Shown here: positions 47,101-59,600 of the stretch, in pieces
How the letters are laid out: every line of letters begins with the position of its first letter
Numbering within the stretch: position 1 is the stretch's first letter
Assembly (NCBI GenBank): GCA_963969345.1
Contig: OZ017770.1
Location: forward strand, 8,689,246-8,753,245
Source of the DNA: Turbatrix aceti
Lineage: Eukaryota > Nematoda > Chromadorea > Rhabditida > Panagrolaimidae
Direction of reading: 5' to 3'
Length of the DNA: 64,000 nt
Notes under the pieces: generated by a model
Told to the model about the DNA's origin: nothing
What the model saw: only the letters and a program-made list of their open reading frames with translations
Databases searched by the model: none
Position numbers and translations under genes: made by a program

Positions 47101-50098
47101 TTTGATCACATGGATCTTGGAGTTGATTCCGAAGTAGAACGCCTTCAACGCGAACTACACACGATGCCAACAGACGAGAATGCTGCACGTGACTTACGAA
47201 ATGATCGACTCTATCCATTCCTGAACGATTCCCTTTTTGGCTTCCAACAGGGATCCGAAGATGAGATTGTGAGTTTAGCCGCTGTTGTTGACAAACTCAA
47301 AGAAATGGCTCCCGATTTCCACCAAGCTATGGTGCGTACTTTTGCTAATTTCAAGGTCAGCACACTGTAAATACTCTATAAGCACTTCCGCAACAAACTA
47401 ACATTTTTTTTTCATAATTTTTCTGGATCTAAATTAATCTGTCCGATGATGATTTTTTTGAATGACTGTCCTTTCGAATGCTTGCACAATATTTTCCTTG
47501 TTGTTTGGTGGAAGAAGCAGTATTTACTGCACGTTATTGGGACAATTTTGCAAAACGGGGTTGTTTTTCAGGACCAGCCTCACATGTCTCTGCACGAAGA
47601 AAATTCCTTCTCCGAGGAAGTATTCAGCCTGACTCCTCCGCGCCTCCCGATCTACCAGAATACATCCTGCCAGACGGACAATGTCACTCCACAGGTCGAT
47701 GTCGCGTCTTACGACTCGGTCGTGGTTGACGCTGCCAAGCAGAAGGCTCTGCCCGAGTCACCCGAAGAAGAGAAGACCCGCAAAGTCAAACGCGTTAAAA
47801 ACCGTCGACCCAAGGCCGGCTCGGAAGACAGCAGCGAACACGATCAAGGCAAGAACCCCAACGAGGCGTACGACGACTCCGATCAAATGGGTCTGCTGAA
47901 CGCAAACAACGATGCTGCAGTGACAACGACGGCTACCGCGGCCACGGCAACCACGACGACTACAACCACCAGCAGCTCGCGCGGAGGATCCAGCCAGTCG
48001 CCTGAAATGTACTTCCCGCCTCCGACTCCACCTGGCGAGGTGAGTATTTTTATGGAAATTTCGAAATTGATTTTTATTTTGATTGGGTTTTCAGAAGTTT
48101 GATGGTGAAGGCTCGTCCTGCAGTCAAGCGGTCAGCATGCAAATCTTTGATCAGTTGTTTGATCGCCTGCCTACCGCTGACATGTCGGAAGAAGAAATCG
48201 ACACCGATCCAGAGCGCATGGCGCATGATACCCGTGTTCTCAACGAGTGTCTTCGCAAGCTGGGCAATCTCATTCTGCACACGTACATCAAGCTTCACTC
48301 TCTTGGTCTTTCGGACAAGGCAAACGACCTGGTCGCTTTGATTGAGCGTCTTCAGCCCCACATTGATTACAAGGTCGATCTGGGAGATATGAAGATCCCT
48401 AACAGTGAGTTTCGGATTTTTTATGGTAAAATAAAAATTTTATATAATTTTCCAGGATCGCCATCGAATACGCTCAACTTCCCGCCTGAACCAAAGGAGC
48501 TCGAAAAGGACTTTGACAAAATGGTCCTGAGCATCAGCGACTACTTTGACCGTGAACTCGGTGCGCTGCGAGTTGTCTACGAAAAAATAGAGTAAGTTCT
48601 TTTGCATTTGCCGACTGAATTTTTATTGCTTGTTTTTTTCAGCATCCATCAGTTGATGATCAGCATCAACCAGCGCATTGACGACGACGCCAAGGACCTC
48701 AGCCGCGCTCGGGGACGTGTCGATCAAGTTGAAAAGGCAAAAACGAATGAAGTCGAAAAGCTCCGCTCCGCCAATCTCAACGACAAAGAACAGATTTCCG
48801 ACCTCACCAAGCAGAACAAAGAACTTCGAAATACAGTCAAGCGTCTGGAGAAGCGAATCAAGGCTCTCGAACCCCAGGTCGCGGAACTCAATGCCGTCCG
48901 TCACGAAAATGAACAGCTCAACAAGTCCCTGCAGGAAGCCAACAAGCAAGTTGCCGATCTCCAGAACACAATCAGTCGCGAACGGCAGTCATTCAATGAT
49001 ACCAAGTCGAATCAACAGCGCGATTATCAGTCTCTTCAGAATGACCTGAAATCCACCAAGGGTCACCTGGATGAAGCACGCAATTCGACGCGCCGGGCTG
49101 AAGCTCAATTGTCGACCGAGCGCAAGAGTCATTCTGCCGCGATCAAAGCAGAGAAGGAGCGGGCTTGCAAGGCTGAAATATCTCAACTCGACGTTACTCT
49201 CGACTTTGGCATCCGTATTTTGGAGCGCGCTCGTGATGACTGTCAGCTGCAAATCAAGACCATTGAAAATACAATTTCTCGTCTTCCGACCACTTCGGAG
49301 GTTGAGCGCGAAGTCATGACCAAGAACATCGCCATCTGGACGAATACGCTTGATGAAGTCAAGAATCTGATCGAAAGCACCCGCAACAACCATCAACAGC
49401 TGGTAAATGATCTGAAGAAGGGCAAGTCCCTGGCCTCGCTCGACAAGTTCGTCGTTCCGCCGCCACCACCATGCCCCAAGCTTCATCACATCCCGACTCC
49501 GCCGCAACCCCAGCCTCAACAGCCACCGATTGCGCCGATCGGGCCAATTCGTCGTTCTCCGCAGCATCACATGTACTCTGCCCCGTCTGTTTCTGCCGCC
49601 TCGACATTCCAACCTCTGAGCCCCAAGATGACGCCGTCGCGTACGGCTGTCACGCCGCAGCCCATCGCATCCTACGCCATGCCATCCCGAGTGCCTTCCT
49701 ATCACCAGGGCTTCAACCGTCCCGGATCAGCCACTGGATCGCCTCAGGCAGCCAAGCCAAACTCAAATCCTATCTTGCCGATTGGCGTTCGTCCACCAAA
49801 CTACACGCCAAAGACGAACGGTGTCATCGAATCGCCCCAGCAGAACAACGATATCGACAACATTCAGCGTGCTGCGCAGTGGATCTGTCAGCTGAACAAG
49901 TCAACGAACAACACCCCGTCTGGCTACCACTCTCAGCCCGGGGGTATCGGCGAGATGCGTCGTCCCAATGGCGGTGCCATGGATCTGAACAGCTCTGCTG
50001 GATCGTCGACTGCCAATACCGATAATGGATTCTACGATCTTTTCAACAATCACAATGACCTGGTCAACATTTGGCCCAACCGCAGCGAGCGCTTCTAG
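44121..50098 (+). CDS. USP7-type MATH domain plus long coiled-coil protein
   Basis: 1373 residues. Exons: 44121-44449, 45733-45917, 45983-46214, 46273-46500, 46554-47331, 47572-48039, 48095-48404, 48456-48591 and 48643-50098. The N-terminus is a Ser-rich disordered region with a short helical segment (SQLAKSLGSL). A MATH (TRAF-C) domain at about 185-322 closely resembles that of USP7: IRNFSEM, GVPWRIMVMPRQ, LGFFLQCCPE, SWSCQASAELRLI, HSYTAKENDWGYSCFMTWADI and GYIDDNTVKVEV. No ubiquitin-protease domain follows. Instead there is a helical segment, a basic/acidic disordered region with a Thr run, a second helical region (FDQLFDRLP..LQPHIDY), a classical coiled coil at about 900-1080 and a Pro/Ser-rich tail. 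I do not recognise a named orthologue. A MATH-based adaptor or scaffold is inferred. Confidence 0.85.
44450..45732 (+). other. Large intron 1 of the MATH/coiled-coil gene
   Basis: 1283 bases between phase-2 donor AA|GTACGT and acceptor TTTTTCAG. It has no supportable exon and is much longer than the other introns of the gene. First introns often carry regulatory sequence, but none is recognised here. Confidence 0.6.
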
Positions 50099-51858
50099 AT
50101 TGGTGCTAATGCTTCGCACATATTTGGCGTTCAATAACTACTTTTCACCCTACTATTTCTACTCTTCGCATGAAACCAACCACCCAGCGAGATCTGGCAT
50201 CGTGTTTATCTTTTACCAACAACCGGCGGTCAGCTGCAGCAGCTGCAACTGTCGTCGCAATCGCTTGCTTCGTGCCATTTCGATGCTTTTCATCCGAACT
50301 AGTGAACTAATATCCTTTATGAATTGTTATAAACTAAAAATGTTTTTTCCTATATTTGTAGTAATTTTATCTTAACATGTCCCCTGTCACTCACCGGATT
50401 TCTCACCGTAGATCATTTCTCATATTTTTTTCTAACTACTCCTCAGTTTCTCAAAATTCGTCGTCAACTGTTTTGGCTATTTCCATTACGAGTTACAGCA
50501 AGTTCTTTTTTATTGTTTTGAAAATTTCGATGTTGTCGTTGTCGTCGCAACAGAAAGTGGTTTTTCTGGACTTTTTTGTCTTGATTTATCGTGTCTTCTT
50601 CCCTTTTTTGTGCGTGTAGGAGTTTAACAGTGACCGCCCATTACTGTTACTTTGTCCTCGCCCTCCATCCCGCAGAGTAGCGCGTATATAAATTTGGTTT
50701 TTATAAAACACTGTGTTTCATGTGGCATACACCAGGGGAGGGCTGCAAGACTCTGAACAGAAAATTACGTGTCCGAAGCTGGTAAAATGAACTGCCGGCG
50801 ATTAACTGTTCAATCTTCTGACAATGAATGCAAACATTTGGTTTCAACTTTAGGAGTGACAAAAAAAACGATTTTACTGTCAGAAATCCGCAAAGACATT
50901 CACTCAGAACTGCTCGGTTTGGATGGCAAATAAAATGATTTGTTGAATTTCTGATAGTAAATTTTTTTTAATGTTGTGGTTTACGCTCAGACGTTTGGGG
51001 TTTTGTTTATTTATTTGTTTATTTTTTTGTTACTCAGTTGTTAGTTATCAGTCGACCCACACAGTTCCCGTTTCCGCCGAGTAAATCAACTTAGAAACAC
51101 GGAATGTCGCTTTTTTGACTTCCGACGCTCTTTTTTTAAATGTTTTTATATACATAAAAAAATACAATTTAAAATACAATTTATGTGTTCTTGTTCAGCC
51201 AGATAAAAAATACAATAACTAAAAAACCAGTCAATAAATAGTAAACCGAATGTCAAAAAGAAAGCAGTTTGTTGGTCACCAATACAGTGGCTTAAACACA
51301 AAGGCATTGTTGCTGGTAACGCGAAGACAGGTCAACTTTCTTTTTCTTTCAAATCCAGGTGTTGACTTTTTTCGGTGCCATGGGTTTCATCCACTGAAAT
51401 TTTTTGTTGTCAAGGATTGCTTTGATGCGCGTATTCACGCAGTCTGTTTGTTAACAGATTTGTTAATCATTGATTTTTTTATTATCGTTATTACGCACAC
51501 GAACATTTTAAGATCACAAATTTGGAGAGCGATAGTAAGGAATTACCAAGTATAAGTATTAATAAGTATGACAGCAGGCAATATATATAATTCATTAGGC
51601 AAGCTTCATTGCGGACGAATTCTTCTGTGTTTCCTGGCTTGATCCAGTCTGTCCAGTGGCCCGTAGTTGATTAGTCCCTAAAATTCCCGGATTACTGGGT
51701 ATATGGAACAACAGTGTAAGTATATAAGTGAGGATAAGGGATAGGAGGCATAGGATAACATAAGTGAGGAATTGGAAAGTATGCAAATTAAAGAGAAAAG
51801 AAGAATAAATAAGTGAAAATAAAAAAAGAATTTAACGGCACTTCAATGCACATAAGGG
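50099..51858. other. Convergent intergenic region: 3' UTRs of MATH and PMCA genes
   Basis: 1.76 kb between two converging stop codons, T-rich on the left and A-rich on the right. No supportable exon was found, and short frames such as 51250-51555 have no support. Confidence 0.55.
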
Positions 51859-54800
51859 TTAAATATACCGACTTTCTAATTCACGCTCTTTGGCAATTCG
51901 TAGGCGACGATATGATTGTCGAAGACGATCCGATGCAGTAGCAGTCAGTGACGATGGATGGGTAGAATTGACACCAGCTTGGAATGCACGAATTACACGC
52001 ATCTGAAAAAAATTACACAACTGATACACGTTCAATAACAATCTACTACTAAATATGTAAATTTCTAATTTCTAATTTTTTCATCAAACCGACAGGAAAT
52101 CAAGAAAAACAATTTTTTGAAAAAAAAGTATGTACATGATACTGTTTTTAAAAAAAATAACCACACTATACCACAAAAATAAGTGAGCAAATATGTGAAA
52201 TATCAAAAAATCAATCAATCAATCACAAAAAAACGTGTTGGATGACTAACTAGTAAAACCACAAATAATTAATCAATATGTACAAACCTGAGTCTGAAGT
52301 CTCGTGAGGCCAAGGAGCCATAGCAATTGCCCGGGTCGAGCGTCCTGCGAAGCGTTGATGCCTCCAAGCTCCTTGACAGCACCTCCGCTGACTTCGGGGA
52401 TGTCGTATTCTCCGGTCACCAGGATAGAGGTTGGCTGAACTTCGCCCCGTCCAAATGAGAAGAATTTGGGAAGAACGCTGCTGGGAATTGTTGCAAGCAC
52501 CTAAAATAGAAGGGTTACTCGCTGTTGGCTACTAAAAAAAGCTCACCTGTCCCCAGATGAGTTCTCCGACGCCAAAGACTATGCAAATAATCCAGTGCTC
52601 CCAGGATAGCGGTGTAGTCGATACCCACTGACCACCGTACTGAACAATAACCACCTGGGCAATCAACGTGATGATCCAGATAGTACAGAAAATAGGATTT
52701 GAAAATAATCCCTTGAAAACGTTGCGCTCGCCGTGGATTTTACGAGAATTAATCTCGTTGCAAAGCGTCATGAGAACAAAGGTATTGAAAATAAGGGTAA
52801 AGTGTTTCGTAGGACCATGGTTCATATCGCTGATGCGACCGTTGTCCAGGTTGGGGATAAATTTGTCACCGAAAAATAGAATGGCAAAAAGAATAACAAG
52901 CTGGTAGATAGCGTGGCCAACAATGTTTTTGACCATTGTTCGGGAGATGAGCGACTTTGTACGGCCGTAGGGCTTACGATTCAGCAGATCGTTAGTCGGC
53001 ATCTCAGTTGCCAGAGCGAGAGAAGCAAGCGTGTCCATGATAAGATTAACCCAGAGCATTTGAACTGCCCGCAGGGGTGAATCGTTGATGGCACACGCTC
53101 CGATGAACGCAATGGTAACAGCGACGACGTTGACCGTAAGTTGGAATTGGAGGAACTTGCTGATCGAGTCGTAAACGTTACGACCCCACATGACTGCTTT
53201 CACAATTGAAGTGAAATTATCATCAGTCAAAATAATGTCAGAAGCTTCCTTGGCAACGTCTGTGCCTGCGATGCCCATGGCAAAACCGACATCGGCTTTC
53301 TTGAGTGCAGGTGCGTCGTTGGTTCCGTCACCGGTGACGGCGACGACTTCTCGGTTTTTCGAGATTTTGGAGTTGATGATGCCCCTGACCAAGACGTACT
53401 TGTCCGATGGCTGCGCACGCGCCAGCACCCGCAGTTTAGGCCAAATTTGGTCGAGCTTTTGTTGTGATACTTGTCCGTTGGAGTCTCGAATTCTGAAAAA
53501 ATAATCGAATAAATAAAAATAGCCAAACTAGGAAAAAATTACCTGGCATTGAATTCTTTGCCTTCAAGAGCCAAAAAGTCACCACCGGGCTGGAGAATAC
53601 CACAATTGGTAGCAATCGAGCGCGCGGTGTTGATATTGTCTCCTGTGACCATCCGGACTGTGATTCCTGCTTTCTGCACCCGTGCAATGGCTTCAGGCAC
53701 TTCGGGACGCACTGGATCTTGGATACCGACGACAGCGATGGCGGTCAGACCTTCACGGACGCTGTCTTCATCGTCCCAGTTGGGTTCTTTGTCAATTTGG
53801 ACGTCATTTGGCTCTGCATTCTCAAAAACGTAGTCTTTGTAAGCCAAACCGATGGTTCTCAGTCCATCAGAAGCCATTGGCTCAATGACATTCTTGGTCA
53901 TATTGTCCAGGTCGGCATCACCGAATGCATCGAGGCTACCCTTCGGGCCCTGGACAAACGTGCAGCGTGAAAGAATGATTTCAGATGCTCCCTTGGCGTA
54001 CAGCCTGTAGCCACGTCTATCGGGCAGGCGAATCACTGTCATCATTGATTTGCGAACAGAGTTGAAGGTAAACACTTTGACGAGATCTTCCTCGGTGATA
54101 CGTTTACGGACATCCTCGAAGCTTCTGTTGAGGTCCAGTACAAATCCAAGCAGCGCACATTCCGTTTTGTTGCCCAGCTGAAAGCGTGAACAAAGCGTTT
54201 AAAGTAAATAAAAAAATTTAATTTGTGTGAAAAAATAATTCCCCGACAAGGAACGCGATGCAAAAGGAGTCGCATGGGTAAACGCCTGAAGCCAAACAGG
54301 TGTGCAAACTCATTTCGTCTTGAAAAATGGTCAAAATCCCTACCAGTAGCGGTAGTCCTATTTTTTCATGATTGTCGTGCGATGAGGCTTAGCATCTCTG
54401 ATTGGCTTATTTTTTGTGCTTTTTGTGCTGTTTCGCATGCCGAAATATCCTTTAAAGCTCTGAAGAAGAGGCAGGTCGTCGGAAATGCTCCCTATATCTG
54501 CGGTTCTGAACCTTACAGATTTTATTCAGAATATCGTATGTTTTATATATGTCTTAAATATTTTTTGTTACGCCTAAACTTTTTTTTAGCGTGTGATTAT
54601 TATGCCACATGTCCAAACGGAGGCTTCAAAATGTTCGCGTCCTGCTACTCAAATGCCAATTGTCGGCAATTAAATCGTGAATGGACGTGTATCAATGGAT
54701 GTTGCTGCACAGTGCCTATTTATTACTCAACACCAAGACCTCCTCTATATCCTGTATATGACAGCGCCACCCAGTCCCTCAGATCTTCCTCATTGCTTTT

Positions 54801-56694
54801 GCCTGTGTATCTTGTTGTCCTTCATTATGTCTTCAACATGTAAGAAAAAAAAAACCGGCTTTTACGCAAAAACGGCCATTAGCGCCACTGTTGTTCTTAC
54901 TATGTATATTTTGCAAGTATTTTTTTTTAAAGATGAAAAACTGACCTGTGTTCGCGGGCCTCCGGGGACAACCGACGGCAACACCTGTGAGTTGTAGCCT
55001 GTGTTGACAGAAATACCCTCAACTAAGACATCAAGCGTGGCTTTTTCGACTTCTTCTGCTTTTGGAATGACATCACGGAAAAACTTTCCTAAACTTTGCT
55101 CATGGTTAACGAATTCCTGTCATCAGCATAAAAATATGTATAAACCAACCGTTAATGTAGCTCTGAACAACTGTCATCCTATTTGTGGTAAGCGTGCCGG
55201 TTTTATCGGAACAGATGCTTGTGGCATTGCCCATGGTCTCGCAGGCGTCCAAGTGTCGGACCAGGTTGTTGTCCTTCATCATCTTTTTGACAGAGTACGT
55301 GAGAGCAAGCGTGATGGCAAGCGGAAGACCCTCGGGCACGGCAATGACCAGAACGGTGACGCCGATGATGATAAAGTTGACAAACTGCGTGATGTCGGAG
55401 GATTCAAAGGGCTTGCTGTTGACGAGGTAGTGTGTAACGCAGTATCTAACAATCAGGATAATCACCGTCGCGGCAGCGACAACTGAACCGATGTAGCCGA
55501 TTTGGATGGCCAAGTTAGACAGTTTGCCTTGGAGGACAGATTTTGTTTTTGTGTCATCGGCTTGTTCGACGTCGTTGATGGGTGCAAGTTGGGCTTCTGG
55601 CTTCAGTGCTTCACCGTTTGCTTCTAGGCCGTTGACGACGACAGATTCAAGATTGTTAGCATCCTTGTTGTCGACGCTTTTTCCGTTAGCAACCGGTGCT
55701 TTTTCTTTTTTGTTACTCTTCGTGGCTCCAAGGAGTGTCATGATAATACCCGTCTGAGAATTGACGCCAACGGCGGTGATAACCATCCGACCGCTCCCCT
55801 CCATCGCGTGGGTACCTTAAAAACAATAATAAAAGTTTTTTGTTTTCATCTAAGCAGGTGATAACAGTTTGTTTTCTGTTTTCTTCCTTACCGGATAGCA
55901 GGATGGGATCGGTGTCTGGGCTCTTGCGAATCAGGTCCGATTCTCCGGTAAGAGATGATTCATCGAGTTTGAGGTCGTTACTCTGAATCAGTACACCATC
56001 GGCAGGCAGTAAGTCACCGTACTTGACCCGAGCAATGTCGCCGACAACCATGTCGTGTACACTGATATCCGCAGGCTTGCCATCTCGAATAACCGAAAAT
56101 TTGTGTTCAGTTTCGATTTTTGATTGCAATCCTCGAAATTGCTTTTCCTTGGACCAGTCATTGAGTGCGGTAACCAGTACGACAACAATGACGGCCACCA
56201 GGATAGCCGCTCCTTCAATCCAGTTGGCAGACTGTTCAGAGTTATCTGCGTGTTCACTTTCTGGTGGCTTGTAAAACGATAAGCCGAGAGAGACTAATGC
56301 CGAGATAAGCAAAATTATCAATGTTATGTCCTGTAATATTTTCAATATGCAATAAATACCAAATCAAGGTAATACATACCTGTATCGCTTCCCAAGCAAG
56401 TCGAAAAAACGATTTAGGAGGATTTGGTGGAATTTCATTTCTTCCATAGAAAGCACGACGGTGTTCCAGAGCCGTGTTGTTACTCGGAATTCCATTATTA
56501 GGATCAGACTTAAGCTTGGCGCAAAGTCCTTCGACACCACCGTAACGTTGATTAATCTGAAAGCACGTGTGTAAAATAAATTAAAATGTCAAAGAGAACA
56601 AAAAAAACGGCCATACTTTTTCCAAGGCTTCGGCTCCTCGATGCTCCATGAGCTGCCGAAGGTCGGCGACGGGAATTTCAAATTCTGACGACAT
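51859..56694 (-). CDS. Plasma-membrane calcium-transporting ATPase (PMCA)
   Basis: P2B-type Ca2+ pump that exports cytosolic calcium, 1146 residues. Exons: 56617-56694, 56380-56556, 55892-56330, 55150-55815, 54946-55088, 53543-54177, 52547-53492, 52288-52500 and 51859-52002. Signatures in order: TGES in the actuator domain; a long charged insert after [31 protein letters not shown] in M4; the phosphorylated Asp in SDKTGTLT at about 433; KGASE in the nucleotide domain; [11 protein letters not shown] at about 770; then M5-M10. The C-terminus carries the autoinhibitory calmodulin-binding segment ([20 protein letters not shown]) split by the last intron. For exon 54946-55088, only the acceptor TTTAG at 55089 keeps the frame (SYING-KFFRD); the better-looking CAG 28 bases earlier does not. 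The intron 54178-54945 contains another gene on the opposite strand. Confidence 0.97.
54382..54843 (+). CDS. Small secreted cysteine-rich protein nested in a PMCA intron
   Basis: A complete two-exon gene (54382-54535 and 54590-54843, 135 residues) lying antisense inside PMCA intron 54178-54945. It has its own 54-base intron with a GTATGT donor and TTTTTTTAG acceptor. Residues about 1-20 look like a signal peptide ([13 protein letters not shown]). A KKR site and a cysteine array follow: C, then [20 protein letters not shown] and WTCINGCCC. This pattern recalls nematode CC/lustrin-type cysteine-rich modules. The C-terminus ends in a hydrophobic stretch ([17 protein letters not shown]), which could be a GPI-anchor signal or a membrane helix. 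I do not recognise the exact family. The clean frame, splice site and signal peptide make chance unlikely. Confidence 0.7.
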   Translation: MRLSISDWLIFCAFCAVSHAEISFKALKKRQVVGNAPYICGSEPYRFYSEYRMFYICLKYFLLRLNFFLACDYYATCPNGGFKMFASCYSNANCRQLNREWTCINGCCCTVPIYYSTPRPPLYPVYDSATQSLRSSSLLLPVYLVVLHYVFNM

Positions 56695-59600
56695 GGCAAA
56701 TATATGTTGCGGAAGTGAATATCACGCTTTTAGCACCTTGGTAATTGGCTTATTCGAATCTTTTTGCGGTGTTCAACCAAACTCTAGAGCATCACTCACT
56801 CAGACACGCACACCTTTTGTAATTTGGATGTCGACAGCCGGCAGCAAGAATATTTTGATAGACACCAGGGATCTGGTTGGAAATAATATCACAGAGGGTT
56901 TGGTAGCGCCGTCGTTGGAGGAGTTCAGATTCAAAAAATTCTGAAGTTTGCGGCGGCAAACAGACTGTTTTTAATCACCACCCGTCGTGTTATACTAAAA
57001 CAAATGACGTGTGTATGTATCAGTCATTAATATGTGATAAACAATCATCGTGGGTCAATCATGATAGCGGAGGCGTAGAAGAAAGCTGCGTCTCTAATCA
57101 GGCATAAGCAGTTGATGACAAAAAGCCTCATATCAGGCTAAGACGTAAACCCCTTCACACCTACTATGATCGGCGTCAAAATTCATCTGACGCATTATAG
57201 TAATATCAAAAAAAACCGCCAATCTTATCATTTGACGTAAACACGCCGCACGATACCACACTGATCTACCAAAAAAAAAATTTTACGCGCACGTGGTTCC
57301 TTGTCAGGGTATAAAAATTATCTTTTAATTGCCTACAATAAAACAGACAACATCCGCCCCCAGCGCTGGAGTGAGAGTTCAATTAATGAGTGCGAAAACA
57401 CCATGAAACAACGTGAAAAGCATGTTACCAACTAACAACCCTGCGGCTTATTTAGTACCATACTCCCAAGAGATGGCTGCGAACAGAAAAAAAATGATGA
57501 AAAAAAATTGACAGTATAAATAAATAAAATGATTTTTTAATAATTTACTAAAATGTGCAGACTCCGGTCTAACGGCAGTGAAAAGTAGTGTATCGACACA
57601 CGTATACAAATGAAACAAGGAAGACGACAAGAAGATATATGATTGATATTTCATGCCCTTTTTCTCACCATGAAGACCATGACTTTAATAAAAAAAATAT
57701 AGAAAATAGAGCCAGTCATACAGTAAAAAAAGAATGAAAGCAGCCCCTGAAGTCCAGGCTAACATGAAAGAACGGACACAACCCACCCGGCAAGCGAACA
57801 ATCAAGACAAGGGGACACACGGAACAAATCAGGCACGCCAAATGGCCCTTGCCCTATGTACAAAGATATTCTTGTGAGTTGATGCAAAATAGACCAGACC
57901 AGTAGCAGTGCCACCACCGCATACATCCTTATTGTATATAAAAGTTTTTTTTTTGTGTGCTTGATGGCAGAAATAAATTGCTCTTTTCCGTAAAAAAACC
58001 GATTTTTACCACAATGCTGTTAAAAATTGCCTAATATGCATTGTTGTGCATGGGTGTGACATGGGCATGGCAAATGACCAAGCCTTCACCGAGAAATTTT
58101 AAATTTGTTTTTTTGGTGCATATGCCAGTGTCACTGACTGGGCGTGGTAGGAAAAAAAATGAGAAAGAAAGAGCGAGAAAAAGTAATGAGAATATGAATG
58201 TCAAGTAATTAGTTGTTATACACACTTACCGTTTTGACAGGCATAGCTTAATTAGTGAAATAGAGCGTAAGCATAATTTAAAAAAAACACACATGAAGAA
58301 ACAGGGTTGAAGAAGCGCTTGTTATAACGGTTAGTCTTTTTTTTGTCGCATTATTCCGTGTTGCTATGGGAACTTTTAAGAAGAAAGGATTTGCAATAAA
58401 TTACACAAATCTTCTTTGCCGTAGATTAAGTATAATGATTTTCTATATAACACCCGTGTAACATCTATAAATCATGTCGCACAATGCTTAAAGCTGTTGT
58501 ATTTGCAAAAATGCTTGTATATAATAATTCATCATTCCAAAATGCCTGTTCGCACTTAAAGACTTTTTGGCATACCTTTAACGATTAAAAGGCACGAAAC
58601 AAATTAACCAGAAGCTATTTGAAATACAGGAAGAAATAATGTAATTTTTTTTTGACTAGACTAAATAATTTCTTTTTTTGTATGCTCAAAGAATAGTAAG
58701 TACATTAAAAAAAATAATATTTCACGCTTAACGTCGATATCGGTTCAGTGAGCATTTTTTATGCACAATTTGTCACAGCAAGTTTACACTCAAACTATTA
58801 CACTTCCGTACCTTTCAATATTTTTCTTGTACCACGAAATTTTTTTTGTTAACAATTGGGGTATAGGGGAGCGCACAGATGTATGTATAAAAAACTAAAC
58901 ACAGGCGCCGTTTCAAACGATTATATCGTAAATGTTATAACTTTGTCTTTGGCTCTATGAAAGTCGTAAATCTGTTTTTAAATCAAAAAAGAAAAGATGT
59001 CAGGAACGTTTAAGTGCTTACACAATTTATTAAACCTCCTCTTCATGTTTTTTTGTTGAAAAGCTGATAAAAATATGATACATAGTAAAATTATACATCT
59101 GCACCCCAGACCCGCCACCGCACATCGTTCATTGTTTTTTTTCAAACTAACAGTAATTGATGGCCTTCTTTGATAAATGTGGACAACAGTTTTTTGCAGC
59201 GGCAATCTAATAATTGCCATTCAATTCTAAACAGCCGGTGTTGTTCTTTAGGAGGTTCCATTGGGACACATGGGGGGAGGAAGGGGTAAAGGACCGTGAA
59301 GGCAGTGGTTTCGCGTGATTTAAAATTCTCCTAGTCATCTAGACGTACAATTTAAAAATAACATATGTATAGCAAATGCAAAAACAAAGAGCTTGAGAAA
59401 TCAATTTCGTGAATTTTTTTTCCGTCGTCATTTATTTGAGCGATCAAAATGGAAAAGACAAGACACGAACCTTCTTTACAGTGGCAGTGGCAATTGAGAC
59501 ACAGAAAAAAATGATTTTATTCCCACAGGAAAGAGAATGAAAGAGAATGAGAGAGCCAAAAGGCAACACGTATTACTAATTTTTTAAAACAAACGAGTAC

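Noticed and set aside
47269..47331. GAGATT|GTGAGT as a donor inside the MATH gene exon
   Set aside because: The donor at ATG|GTGCGT (47331) extends a helical coding segment in frame and keeps phase with the next exon. The earlier site is also phase 0, so it may be an alternative donor but is not needed.
55089..55116. Acceptor CTGATGACAG giving PMCA exon end at 55116
   Set aside because: It puts the following conserved sequence out of frame with SYING; only the acceptor at 55088 restores the PMCA frame.
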